DNA from: Burkholderiaceae bacterium
Lineage (GTDB): Bacteria > Pseudomonadota > Gammaproteobacteria > Burkholderiales > Burkholderiaceae_C
Length of the DNA: 5,618 nt
Reading direction: 5' to 3'
Assembly (NCBI GenBank): GCA_023262365.1
Contig: JALRBF010000340.1
Location: forward strand, 1-5,618
In this document: one piece after another, positions 1-5,618 of the stretch
Position numbering within the stretch: position 1 is the first letter of the stretch
Layout of the letters: each line of letters starts with the position of its first letter
Position numbers and translations under genes: made by a program
The notes under the pieces: model-generated
The model's input: only the letters and a program-made list of their open reading frames with translations
What the model was told of the DNA's origin: nothing
The model's database searches: none

Positions 1-717
1 GGCCCAAGCCAACCGTACGCCGCGGCCGAACTTACCTGGGCGCTGACCATGGCGGCCATGAGGCGCTTGCCGCAGTACGTAAACAACCTCAAGCACGGCA
101 TCTGGCAGCAAGCTGGGCTGCGCAGCCAGTCCACCCCCGATAACTTTGGCCTGGGCACCCGCTTGCACGGCAAAACGCTGGGCATTTGGGGTTATGGTCG
201 CATCGGCGCCCTGGTGGCGGGCTATGGCAAGGCGTTTGGCATGCCCGTGCTGGTTTGGGGCAGCCAAACCGCGCGCGATCGGGCCAGCGCAGCGGGCGCC
301 ACAGTGGCGCCCTCGGTCGAGGCCTTGTTTGCCGAGTCCGACGTACTGTCGCTGCACCTGCGGCTTGGCCCGTCCACTCGCGGCTTGATTGGCCCAGACC
401 TGCTGGCCAGCATGAAGCCCACGGCCTTGCTGGTGAACACCGCGCGAGCCGAGCTGATTCAAGAGGGTGCACTGCTTAGCGCGCTCAACCGTGGGCGCCC
501 AGGCATGGCCGCGGTGGACGTGTACGAATCCGAGCCCGTGCTGCGCGGCCACGCCTTGCTGCAGCTAGAGAACTGCGTGTGCACGCCTCACATAGGCTAC
601 GTGGAGCAAGAAAACTACGAATCGTTTTTTGGCGATGCGTTTGCTGCGGTTAAGGCCTATGCCCAGCGAACGCCAATTCGCATGGTCAACCCTGAGGTAT
701 GGACCTCTCGGGCTTAG
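1..717 (+). CDS. D-2-hydroxyacid dehydrogenase family protein, NAD-dependent (5' end outside window)
   Basis: This is the C-terminal 238 codons of a 2-hydroxyacid dehydrogenase of the SerA/CtBP type, which interconverts a 2-hydroxyacid and a 2-ketoacid with NAD(P)H in the cytosol. The frame is open from base 1. The residues before the first in-window ATG (base 49) read AAAELTWALTMAAMRRLP, a conserved family helix, so the true start is upstream; family members usually have roughly 310-340 residues. Numbering codons from base 1, the Rossmann loop GYGRIG is at 64-69. The catalytic triad of the family is visible: Arg149 in NTARAEL, Glu178 in VDVYESEP and His197 in TPHIGY. The domain is therefore intact over the part seen. 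The stop is 44 bases before the next start, so co-transcription with the acyl-CoA genes is likely. The substrate cannot be read from the sequence. Confidence 0.9.
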   Translation, partial: GPSQPYAAAELTWALTMAAMRRLPQYVNNLKHGIWQQAGLRSQSTPDNFGLGTRLHGKTLGIWGYGRIGALVAGYGKAFGMPVLVWGSQTARDRASAAGATVAPSVEALFAESDVLSLHLRLGPSTRGLIGPDLLASMKPTALLVNTARAELIQEGALLSALNRGRPGMAAVDVYESEPVLRGHALLQLENCVCTPHIGYVEQENYESFFGDAFAAVKAYAQRTPIRMVNPEVWTSRA

Positions 718-718
718 G

Positions 719-741
719 TTGTTTGGTTACCGTCCACACAA
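719..741. promoter_or_regulatory. Imperfect inverted repeat, candidate operator
   Basis: Arms TTGTTTGG (719-726) and CCACACAA (734-741) are inverted copies with one mismatch, separated by 7 bases. They lie in the 44-base gap before the 3-hydroxyacyl-CoA dehydrogenase. A smaller palindrome GGTTACC (725-731) overlaps it. The TGT...ACA arms loosely recall Crp-family sites, and a Crp/Fnr gene lies downstream, but no promoter elements are evident. No T-run follows, so it does not look like a terminator. It could be chance. Confidence 0.25.
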
Positions 742-748
742 AAAACTC

Positions 749-754
749 AGGAGG
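749..754 (+). promoter_or_regulatory. Strong Shine-Dalgarno deciding the start at 762
   Basis: AGGAGG lies 7 bases before ATG 762. It fixes the start of the 3-hydroxyacyl-CoA dehydrogenase there rather than at the in-frame ATG 699, which would add 21 unconserved residues and overlap the previous gene. Confidence 0.85.
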
Positions 755-761
755 AACAGGG

Positions 762-2282
762 ATGTCATTGGAATTTCAACACGTTGCAATTATTGGGGCT
801 GGGGCCATGGGCCGCGGCATTGCGCAAATTGCGGCCCAAGCGGGCAGCCAGGTGTGGCTGCTTGACACCCAAGCCGGCGCCGCGCAACAGGCGCGCGAGG
901 CCTTGGGGGTGCAGTGGCACAAGCTGCAAGCCAAAGGCAAGTGCAGCGCCGAGCAGGTGCAGCAATGGCGCGCCGCGCTGCACGTGGCGGGTTCGGTGAG
1001 CGACCTGGCCACGGCTGAGCTCATCGTTGAAGCGGTGGTGGAACGCTTGGACGTGAAGCAAGCGCTGTTTGCCCAGCTCGAAGAGGTGGCGTCGCCACAA
1101 GCGGTGCTGGTATCCAACACCTCGTCGTTGTCGATTGCCGCCATTGCCGCAAACTTGCGCCAACCCGGGCGCGTAGCGGGCTACCACTTTTTTAACCCGG
1201 TGCCGCTGATGCGTGTGGTGGAGGTGGTGGCATCGGTGCGCACCGACGCCGAGGTGGTTGAGCGCCTGGTGCGCTACGCCCAAGCCATGGGGCACCAAGC
1301 GGTGGTGGCGCAAGATACGCCGGGCTTTATCGTGAACCACGCCGGCCGAGGCTACGGCACCGAGGCCCTGCGCTTGCTGGGCGAGGGCGTGTGCGATGTG
1401 GCCACCGCCGATCGCATTTTGCGCGACCAAGCCGGCTTTCGGCTCGGGCCGTTTGAGTTGTTTGACCTCACCGGGCTGGACGTCTCGCACCCGGTGATGG
1501 AATCGATCTACCAGCAATACTACGCCGAGCCGCGCTACCGCCCCAGCGTAATCACGGCGCAACGCCTGGCCGCGGGCCTGGTGGGGCGCAAAAAGGGGCA
1601 GGGGTTTTATCGGTACGTGGACAATCAGCCGCAACCCGTGGCCGAAGCCGCCGCCCCGTCGGTGCCCGATTTGCCGCCGGTGTGGGTCTCACCCAAAGCG
1701 GCACGCCGCGCCGAGCTGCTGCAGTGGCTCAAAGACCAACAACTCGCCATTGAAACCGGCGCTGTGGCCTCGTCCAAGGCGTTGATTGTGGTGGCCCCGC
1801 TGGGCTTTGACGTGACCACGCTGGCCGCGGTGGAGGGGCTGGACGCCAGCCGCACCGTGGGCATTGACCTGTTGCTGCCCGACGCCGCGACCAAAAGACG
1901 CGTGGTGGCAACCAACCCAGCCACGCGCCAAGACATGCGCCAAGCCGCCCATGCCCTGTTTGCCCGCGACGGCAAACCGGTGAGCATGATTCGCGACAGC
2001 GCAGGCTTTGTCACGCAACGGGTGCTGGCCGCCGTGGTAAACATTGCCTCGGACATTTGCCAACAAGGCATATGCTCACCCGCTGATTTGGACTTGGCCG
2101 TTTCGCTGGGTCTGGGCTACCCCAGCGGGCCCCTGGCCTGGGGCGACGCCTTGGGGCCCAACAACGTCCTAGAGATCTTATTCAACATGCAAACCGTGTA
2201 CGGCGACCCACGCTACCGCCCCAGCCCCTGGCTGCGGCGGCGCGCCGCCCTGGGCTTGAGCTTGCTGCACACCGAGGCCTGA
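762..2282 (+). CDS. 3-hydroxyacyl-CoA dehydrogenase, PaaH/PaaC-like
   Basis: A 506-residue cytosolic enzyme that oxidises 3-hydroxyacyl-CoA to 3-ketoacyl-CoA with NAD+, the third step of beta-oxidation-type pathways. The N-terminal Rossmann domain (about 5-185) has the NAD loop GAGAMG at 12-17. Catalytic residues of the family are all present: Ser121 in SNTSSL, His142 in YHFFNP, Glu154 twelve residues later, and Asn192 in GFIVNH. A first C-terminal helical domain (about 187-285) ends in KKGQGFY. A linker and a degenerate segment follow, then a second copy of the C-terminal domain (about 410-500, DSAGFVTQRV to YRPSPWLRRR). The length and the duplicated C-terminal domain match the PaaH (3-hydroxyadipyl-CoA dehydrogenase) group rather than short 280-residue HbdA enzymes. 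The exact acyl substrate is not determined by the sequence, so no symbol is given. The next gene begins 4 bases after the stop. Confidence 0.93.
   Translation: MSLEFQHVAIIGAGAMGRGIAQIAAQAGSQVWLLDTQAGAAQQAREALGVQWHKLQAKGKCSAEQVQQWRAALHVAGSVSDLATAELIVEAVVERLDVKQALFAQLEEVASPQAVLVSNTSSLSIAAIAANLRQPGRVAGYHFFNPVPLMRVVEVVASVRTDAEVVERLVRYAQAMGHQAVVAQDTPGFIVNHAGRGYGTEALRLLGEGVCDVATADRILRDQAGFRLGPFELFDLTGLDVSHPVMESIYQQYYAEPRYRPSVITAQRLAAGLVGRKKGQGFYRYVDNQPQPVAEAAAPSVPDLPPVWVSPKAARRAELLQWLKDQQLAIETGAVASSKALIVVAPLGFDVTTLAAVEGLDASRTVGIDLLLPDAATKRRVVATNPATRQDMRQAAHALFARDGKPVSMIRDSAGFVTQRVLAAVVNIASDICQQGICSPADLDLAVSLGLGYPSGPLAWGDALGPNNVLEILFNMQTVYGDPRYRPSPWLRRRAALGLSLLHTEA
1533..1547 (+). repeat. 15-base direct repeat, copy 1 (inside the 3-hydroxyacyl-CoA dehydrogenase gene)
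   Basis: CGCTACCGCCCCAGC encodes RYRPS at residues 258-262, near the end of the first C-terminal domain. It is identical to 2211-2225. The repeat reflects the duplicated protein domain, not a mobile or regulatory element. Confidence 0.7.
2211..2225 (+). repeat. 15-base direct repeat, copy 2 (inside the 3-hydroxyacyl-CoA dehydrogenase gene)
   Basis: Identical to 1533-1547. It encodes RYRPS at residues 484-488, in the matching place of the second C-terminal domain (AEPRYRPS in copy 1, GDPRYRPS here). Confidence 0.7.
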
Positions 2283-2286
2283 TGCC

Positions 2287-3069
2287 ATGAGCGAACAGCT
2301 GTTAAGCCACACCCAAGACCACACCCTGGTGCTAACCATCAGCAACCCCGAGCACCGCAACGCCTTGGGGCCTGCGGTGTACAGCGCCGGGGTTGAGGCG
2401 CTCAACGCCGCCGAGGCCAACCCCGAGGTGCGCGCCGTCGTCATCACCGGGGCGGGCGCAACGTTTTGCGCCGGAGGCAACCTCAACCGCCTGCTGGCCA
2501 ACCGAGAGCGCCCGGTGGAGGTGAGCCTAGCCAGCATCAACGGCTTGCACGACTGGATTGAGGCCATACGCACCTTTCCCAAACCCGTGGTGGCCGCGGT
2601 AGAGGGTGCGGCGGCGGGCGCGGGCTGCTCGCTGGCCTTGGCTTGCGACATGCTGGTGGCAGCAAGCAACGCCGTGTTTGTGATGGCGTACAGCACGGTA
2701 GGATTAAGCCCCGACGGTGGCGGCACCTGGCACCTAGCACGCGGCCTGCCGCGGGCCACAGCCATGCGGCTGCTGATGCTGGGCGAGCGTGCCACCGCCG
2801 CCGAGTTGCAGCAATGGGGTGTACTCAGTCACCTCAGCGCGCCGGGCCAAGCGCTCAACGAGGCGCTGGCCCTGGCACAGCGCTTAAGCGAGCGCGCGGG
2901 CAATGCGCTGGCCAGCATCAAAGAGCTGGTGAACGACGCCAGCCATGACCCACTGCACACGCACCTGACGCATGAGCGACAGCATTTTGTGCGCAACCTG
3001 CACCACCACAACGCGGCCGAAGGCATAGATGCCTTTTTAAATAAGCGCTCGCCGCGCTACACGCCGTAA
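2287..3069 (+). CDS. Crotonase-family enoyl-CoA isomerase/hydratase-like protein, PaaG-like
   Basis: A 260-residue crotonase-fold protein acting on acyl-CoA thioesters. The oxyanion-hole segments are present: FCAGGNL at 60-66 (Ala62 backbone) and AAGAGCS at 109-115. The two glutamates that make a true enoyl-CoA hydratase (Glu144 and Glu164 in the rat enzyme) align here with Ser115 and Tyr135. By contrast, Asp143 in GLSPDGGGTW aligns with the catalytic Asp of PaaG-type isomerases, and FVMAYSTVGLSPDGGGTW closely resembles E. coli PaaG. This points to double-bond isomerisation or related chemistry rather than plain hydration. Some Burkholderiales relatives carry the label 'oxepin-CoA hydrolase, alternative type', which I recall but could not check. 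The C-terminus LNKRSPRYTP is family-typical, so the protein is complete. The start lies 4 bases after the previous stop with only a weak GAGG (2274-2277), suggesting translational coupling. Confidence 0.85.
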   Translation: MSEQLLSHTQDHTLVLTISNPEHRNALGPAVYSAGVEALNAAEANPEVRAVVITGAGATFCAGGNLNRLLANRERPVEVSLASINGLHDWIEAIRTFPKPVVAAVEGAAAGAGCSLALACDMLVAASNAVFVMAYSTVGLSPDGGGTWHLARGLPRATAMRLLMLGERATAAELQQWGVLSHLSAPGQALNEALALAQRLSERAGNALASIKELVNDASHDPLHTHLTHERQHFVRNLHHHNAAEGIDAFLNKRSPRYTP

Positions 3070-3116
3070 CATCACCGCTTATTTTTACGCTCTCTAAGTC
3101 ACGGAAACGACACACC

Positions 3117-3836
3117 ATGGATGAACCAATCCTTACGATGGAGGAACGCGCAGCCATTAACGCTGGGCGTTGGTTTTCTACGCTTTCACCTTCTTTACGG
3201 CACGACATTCTGCGATGCGCCTACGTCAAACGCTACCCCGACGACGCCCTTATCTGTGCGCGCGGCGACGCGCCCACGGATTGGTACGGAGTGGCCAAAG
3301 GCGCGGTACGAGTCAGCAGCACCACGCTGGCCGGGCGCTTAATCACCTACACCTACGTGGAGCCTGGGGTGTGGTTTGGCGATGTCTCGTTGTTCGACGG
3401 CGACGCGCGCACCCACGACACCTACGCACACGGCCCCACCACGCTGATGTGTGTCTCGCGCAGCGATTTCTTTCGGATTTTGGGGCTGCACACCGAGCTC
3501 TACGACGCCCTCATGCGCTTGCAGGCGCGGCGCATCCGTCAGCTGTTTGGGCTGGTCGAAGACCTCAACACGCTGCCTCTGCGCGCGCGCCTAGCCAAGC
3601 AACTGCTGCATCTCACACGCAGCTACGGTGTACCCGAACTGGGCAGCAAACAAGAAATTCGCATCGCCCTGCATTTGGCGCAAGAAGAACTCGCGCAGCT
3701 GCTGGGCGCTTCGCGCCAACGCGTGAATCAAGAGCTCAAAAGCATGGAGCGCGACGGCGCCATTCGCCTAGACCCCGCGGGCTTGGTGGTATGCAGCAGC
3801 AACGCCTTGATGCACATCGCCGAGATCACCAGCTAA
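3117..3836 (+). CDS. Crp/Fnr family transcription regulator
   Basis: A 239-residue cytosolic DNA-binding regulator. The N-terminal cyclic-nucleotide-binding-like beta-roll spans about residues 18-125 (CARGD...GAVRVS, then WFGDVSLFDGDARTHDTY). A long dimerisation helix follows at about 125-150, then a winged helix-turn-helix at about 152-228, with LAQEELAQLLGASRQRVNQE at 187-206 as the HTH. In the phosphate-binding cassette, Asp89 and Arg98-Thr99 sit near the places of Crp Glu72 and Arg82-Ser83, one residue shorter, so cAMP binding is possible but unproven. It lacks the N-terminal cysteine cluster of Fnr (its cysteines are at 34, 47, 112 and 226), so it is unlikely to be an iron-sulphur oxygen sensor. 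It lies within the operon, 47 bases after the crotonase gene and 31 before the kinase gene, with only a weak GGAA (3103-3106) upstream. ATG 3138 (Met8) is an alternative start. Confidence 0.9.
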   Translation: MDEPILTMEERAAINAGRWFSTLSPSLRHDILRCAYVKRYPDDALICARGDAPTDWYGVAKGAVRVSSTTLAGRLITYTYVEPGVWFGDVSLFDGDARTHDTYAHGPTTLMCVSRSDFFRILGLHTELYDALMRLQARRIRQLFGLVEDLNTLPLRARLAKQLLHLTRSYGVPELGSKQEIRIALHLAQEELAQLLGASRQRVNQELKSMERDGAIRLDPAGLVVCSSNALMHIAEITS

Positions 3837-3867
3837 GCCCGCACCGCAGCGTGCGCGCCATTGCCGC

Positions 3868-4938
3868 ATGAGCCGGCCACCCGAGCAACTCAACACCCAA
3901 GCGCTGGGGGCATGGCTGGCGGCCCATGTGCCAGGCTACCGCGGCGAACCCGTGCTCACGCCGTTTAGGGGTGGCCAGTCCAACCCCACGTATCGGCTCG
4001 ATGGGCATGACCAGTCGTACGTCCTGCGCAGCAAGCCCGCGCCGGCCAGTCAGCTGCTGCCCTCGGCCCATGCCATTGAGCGCGAGTACCGCGTCATGGC
4101 TGCGCTGCACGCCGCAGGCTTTGCCGTGCCACGCATGCTCGCGCTGTGCGAGGACGAGGGCGTGATGGGCCGTGCCTTTTACGTGATGCAACACATGCAA
4201 GGCCGGGTGCTGTGGGAGCAGTCGCTACCCGACATGACCCGCGAACAGCGCCGCGCCCACTACCTTGCCATGAACCACACCCTGGCCGATTTGCACCGCG
4301 TTGATGTGCAAGCCGCTGGGTTGAGTGACTTTGGCCGTCCCGGCCAGTACGTCCAGCGCCAAATAAGCCGCTGGAGCAAGCAGTACGTGGCCTCCATCAC
4401 GCAACCCATTGCCGAGATGGACCGGCTCATGGCGTGGCTGCCGGCGCACTTGCCGCACTCGGCCACGCAGAGCGACTCGGTGTCGGTGGTGCACGGTGAC
4501 TACCGGCTGGACAACGTGATGTTTGCGCCCAACGACGCCACCGTGATTGCGGTGCTGGACTGGGAGCTGTCCACGCTGGGGCACCCGCTGGCCGACTTCA
4601 GCTACCACTGCCTGGCGTGGCACATCGAACCTGGGGCATTTCGTGGCATTGGCGGGCTGGACTTGGTCGCCTTGGGCATCCCGTCTGAGCACGAGTACAT
4701 CCAGGCTTACTGCCAACGCACCGAATCCACACAAGCCGACGCGCTGCAAAGCGATTGGAATTTTTATTTGGCGTTTAACTTTTTTCGCTTGGCGGCCATT
4801 TTGCAAGGCATTGCCAAACGCATTGAGGCAGGCACCGCCGCCAGCGACCAAGCCACGGCCTCGGCCGCTGGCGCACGCCCCATGGCAGAACTGGGGTGGC
4901 ATTTTGCGCAACGACACAAGGGTTCAACAGGAGGATAA
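3868..4938 (+). CDS. APH-fold phosphotransferase, ACAD10/11 kinase-domain-like
   Basis: A 356-residue cytosolic kinase of the aminoglycoside/choline phosphotransferase superfamily, in the subgroup that accompanies acyl-CoA dehydrogenases. The nucleotide loop is FRGGQSNPTYRL (33-44), followed by YVLRSKP (51-57) with candidate ATP-binding Lys56, and Glu73 in the next helix. The Brenner-type catalytic loop HGDYRLDN is at 209-216 with Asp211 as likely catalytic base, and the metal-binding DWE is at 231-233 within VLDWELSTLGHPLAD. All key residues are intact. Relatives include the N-terminal half of human ACAD11 and P. putida LvaA, which phosphorylate the 4-hydroxyl of hydroxyacyl-CoAs, so a hydroxyacyl-CoA substrate is the best inference and drug resistance is unlikely. 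The next gene starts 3 bases after the stop. No clear Shine-Dalgarno precedes ATG 3868, and no other in-frame start exists between it and the previous stop. Confidence 0.9.
   Translation: MSRPPEQLNTQALGAWLAAHVPGYRGEPVLTPFRGGQSNPTYRLDGHDQSYVLRSKPAPASQLLPSAHAIEREYRVMAALHAAGFAVPRMLALCEDEGVMGRAFYVMQHMQGRVLWEQSLPDMTREQRRAHYLAMNHTLADLHRVDVQAAGLSDFGRPGQYVQRQISRWSKQYVASITQPIAEMDRLMAWLPAHLPHSATQSDSVSVVHGDYRLDNVMFAPNDATVIAVLDWELSTLGHPLADFSYHCLAWHIEPGAFRGIGGLDLVALGIPSEHEYIQAYCQRTESTQADALQSDWNFYLAFNFFRLAAILQGIAKRIEAGTAASDQATASAAGARPMAELGWHFAQRHKGSTGG
4929..4934 (+). promoter_or_regulatory. Strong Shine-Dalgarno for the acyl-CoA dehydrogenase
   Basis: AGGAGG lies 7 bases before ATG 4942, with the same core and spacing as the site at 749-754. 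It is embedded in the last codons of the kinase gene (the Gly-Gly end), which couples the two genes tightly. Confidence 0.85.
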
Positions 4939-4941
4939 GCC

Positions 4942-5618
4942 ATGAATTTTGATTACAGCGACAAGGTAAAAAATCTACAACAACGCTTGCGCGCCTTCAT
5001 GCACGATCATGTGTACCCCAACGAGGCACGTTTTTTTCAAGAAGTAGAAGCCAACCGCGCGGCGGGCAACGCATGGGTTCCCACCACCTTAATTGAAGAA
5101 CTCAAACCCAAGGCGCGAGCCGCTGGGGTTTGGAACCTGTTTTTGCCTAATTCAAAGCGCGCGCCCGAGGGGCTGACCAATTTGGAATACGCGCCGTTGT
5201 GCGAGATCATGGGGCGTGTGCCCTGGGCACCCGAGGTGTTTAACTGCTCCGCACCAGACACCGGCAACATGGAAACCCTGGAGCGTTACGCCAGCGAAGA
5301 ACTCAAGGACCAGTGGCTGGAACCCTTGCTGCGCGGCGAGATCCGCTCGGCCTTTTTGATGACCGAGCCCGATGTGGCTTCGTCCGACGCCACCAACATC
5401 GAGTGCGAAATCCGCCGCGAAGGCAACGAGTACGTGATCAACGGCCGCAAGTGGTGGTCGTCCGGCGCGGGTGACCCACGCTGCGCGGTCTACATCGTGA
5501 TGGGCAAGACCAACCCCGACGCAGGCCGCCACGAGCAGCAATCCATGATCGTGGTGCCCGCCAACGCGCCCGGCATCACCGTGGTGCGTGCCCTCTCGGT
5601 GTTTGGCTACGACGACGC
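4942..5618 (+). CDS. Acyl-CoA dehydrogenase family protein, ACAD10/11-like (3' end outside window)
   Basis: The first 225 codons of an FAD-dependent acyl-CoA dehydrogenase; the frame stays open to the window edge and relatives are about 400-420 residues long. The start ATG 4942 has a strong AGGAGG 7 bases upstream. The N-terminal helical domain covers about 1-130 ([21 protein letters not shown] around 93-113). The beta-domain begins with [16 protein letters not shown] at 138-153, the family's FAD/substrate signature in its ACAD10/11 form, and [12 protein letters not shown] at 170-181 is the flavin-contact strand. These versions resemble the C-terminal half of ACAD10/11 and P. putida LvaC more than short- or medium-chain dehydrogenases. 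The catalytic base lies downstream and cannot be checked. Directly following the kinase, it is probably its functional partner, either removing phosphate from a 4-phosphoacyl-CoA or performing ordinary alpha,beta-dehydrogenation. Confidence 0.92.
   Translation, partial: MNFDYSDKVKNLQQRLRAFMHDHVYPNEARFFQEVEANRAAGNAWVPTTLIEELKPKARAAGVWNLFLPNSKRAPEGLTNLEYAPLCEIMGRVPWAPEVFNCSAPDTGNMETLERYASEELKDQWLEPLLRGEIRSAFLMTEPDVASSDATNIECEIRREGNEYVINGRKWWSSGAGDPRCAVYIVMGKTNPDAGRHEQQSMIVVPANAPGITVVRALSVFGYDD

Noticed and set aside
49..717. ATG 49 as the true start of the first gene
   Set aside because: Conserved family residues precede it in an open frame, and the protein would lack its N-terminal part.
699..761. 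In-frame upstream ATG 699 extending the 3-hydroxyacyl-CoA dehydrogenase by 21 residues
   Set aside because: It overlaps the end of the previous gene, the extra residues do not look like the family, and ATG 762 has a perfect Shine-Dalgarno and the expected short lead-in to the NAD loop.
765..1634. Long minus-strand open frame of 289 codons
   Set aside because: It lies wholly opposite the dehydrogenase gene, is rich in His, Arg and Leu, shows no recognisable motif and is the usual antisense shadow in GC-rich DNA.
2178..2795. Minus-strand open frame of 205 codons
   Set aside because: It is antisense to two well-supported genes, with a low-complexity Ala/Ser/Arg composition and no family resemblance.
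3070..3116. Possible promoter or operator before the regulator gene
   Set aside because: There is an AT-rich patch (3079-3088) but no paired -35/-10 elements or convincing dyad that I could identify.
3837..3867. Possible terminator after the regulator gene
   Set aside because: Only a 4-base stem (GCAC/GTGC at 3841-3854) with no T-run following; too weak to end transcription.
3170..3871. Plus-strand open frame of 233 codons overlapping the regulator gene
   Set aside because: It is a frame-shifted shadow, very rich in Arg, His and Ala; the regulator frame has clear domain motifs.
4225..4917. Minus-strand open frame of 230 codons
   Set aside because: It is antisense to the kinase gene, whose catalytic motifs are intact; no protein motif is seen in the antisense frame.
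3868..4938. Aminoglycoside resistance gene
   Set aside because: The fold is shared, but VLDWELSTLGHPLAD and the adjoining acyl-CoA dehydrogenase point to the ACAD10/11-type kinase group, not drug-modifying enzymes.

Overview
The window is a GC-rich, densely packed stretch of six genes, all on the + strand. It reads as part of an acyl-CoA (fatty or hydroxy-acid) catabolic operon from a proteobacterium. High GC with G/C-ending codons, gaps of 3 to 47 bases, and the look of the proteins (a PaaH-type dehydrogenase, a PaaG-like crotonase, and an aminoglycoside-phosphotransferase-like kinase beside an ACAD10/11-type dehydrogenase) suggest a betaproteobacterium, probably Burkholderiales/Comamonadaceae. 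This placement is inferred from memory of such families; no search was run. One oddity for a GC-rich genome is that Phe is mostly TTT.

Layout: (1) 1-717, C-terminal part of an NAD-dependent D-2-hydroxyacid dehydrogenase whose start lies upstream. (2) 762-2282, a two-domain 3-hydroxyacyl-CoA dehydrogenase with a strong ribosome binding site. (3) 2287-3069, a crotonase-fold protein resembling PaaG, lacking both glutamates of true enoyl-CoA hydratases. (4) 3117-3836, a Crp/Fnr-type transcription regulator. (5) 3868-4938, an APH-fold small-molecule kinase like the N-terminal half of human ACAD11. (6) 4942 to the window end, the N-terminal half of an acyl-CoA dehydrogenase like the C-terminal half of ACAD10/11. 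No stretch over 300 bases lacks a gene. I saw no tRNA, rRNA, CRISPR array, insertion sequence or convincing terminator.

How they may work together (inference): the kinase and dehydrogenase pair matches the logic described for mammalian ACAD10/11 and for Pseudomonas putida LvaA/LvaC. There a 4-hydroxyacyl-CoA is phosphorylated on its hydroxyl, and the dehydrogenase-fold partner removes the phosphate to give an enoyl-CoA. The crotonase could then move the double bond, and the 3-hydroxyacyl-CoA dehydrogenase could oxidise the 3-hydroxyacyl-CoA after hydration. A true two-glutamate hydratase is not in the window and would have to be encoded elsewhere. The Crp/Fnr protein is a plausible local regulator, and a 23-base imperfect inverted repeat at 719-741 is a weak candidate operator. 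The role of the 2-hydroxyacid dehydrogenase in this scheme is unknown.
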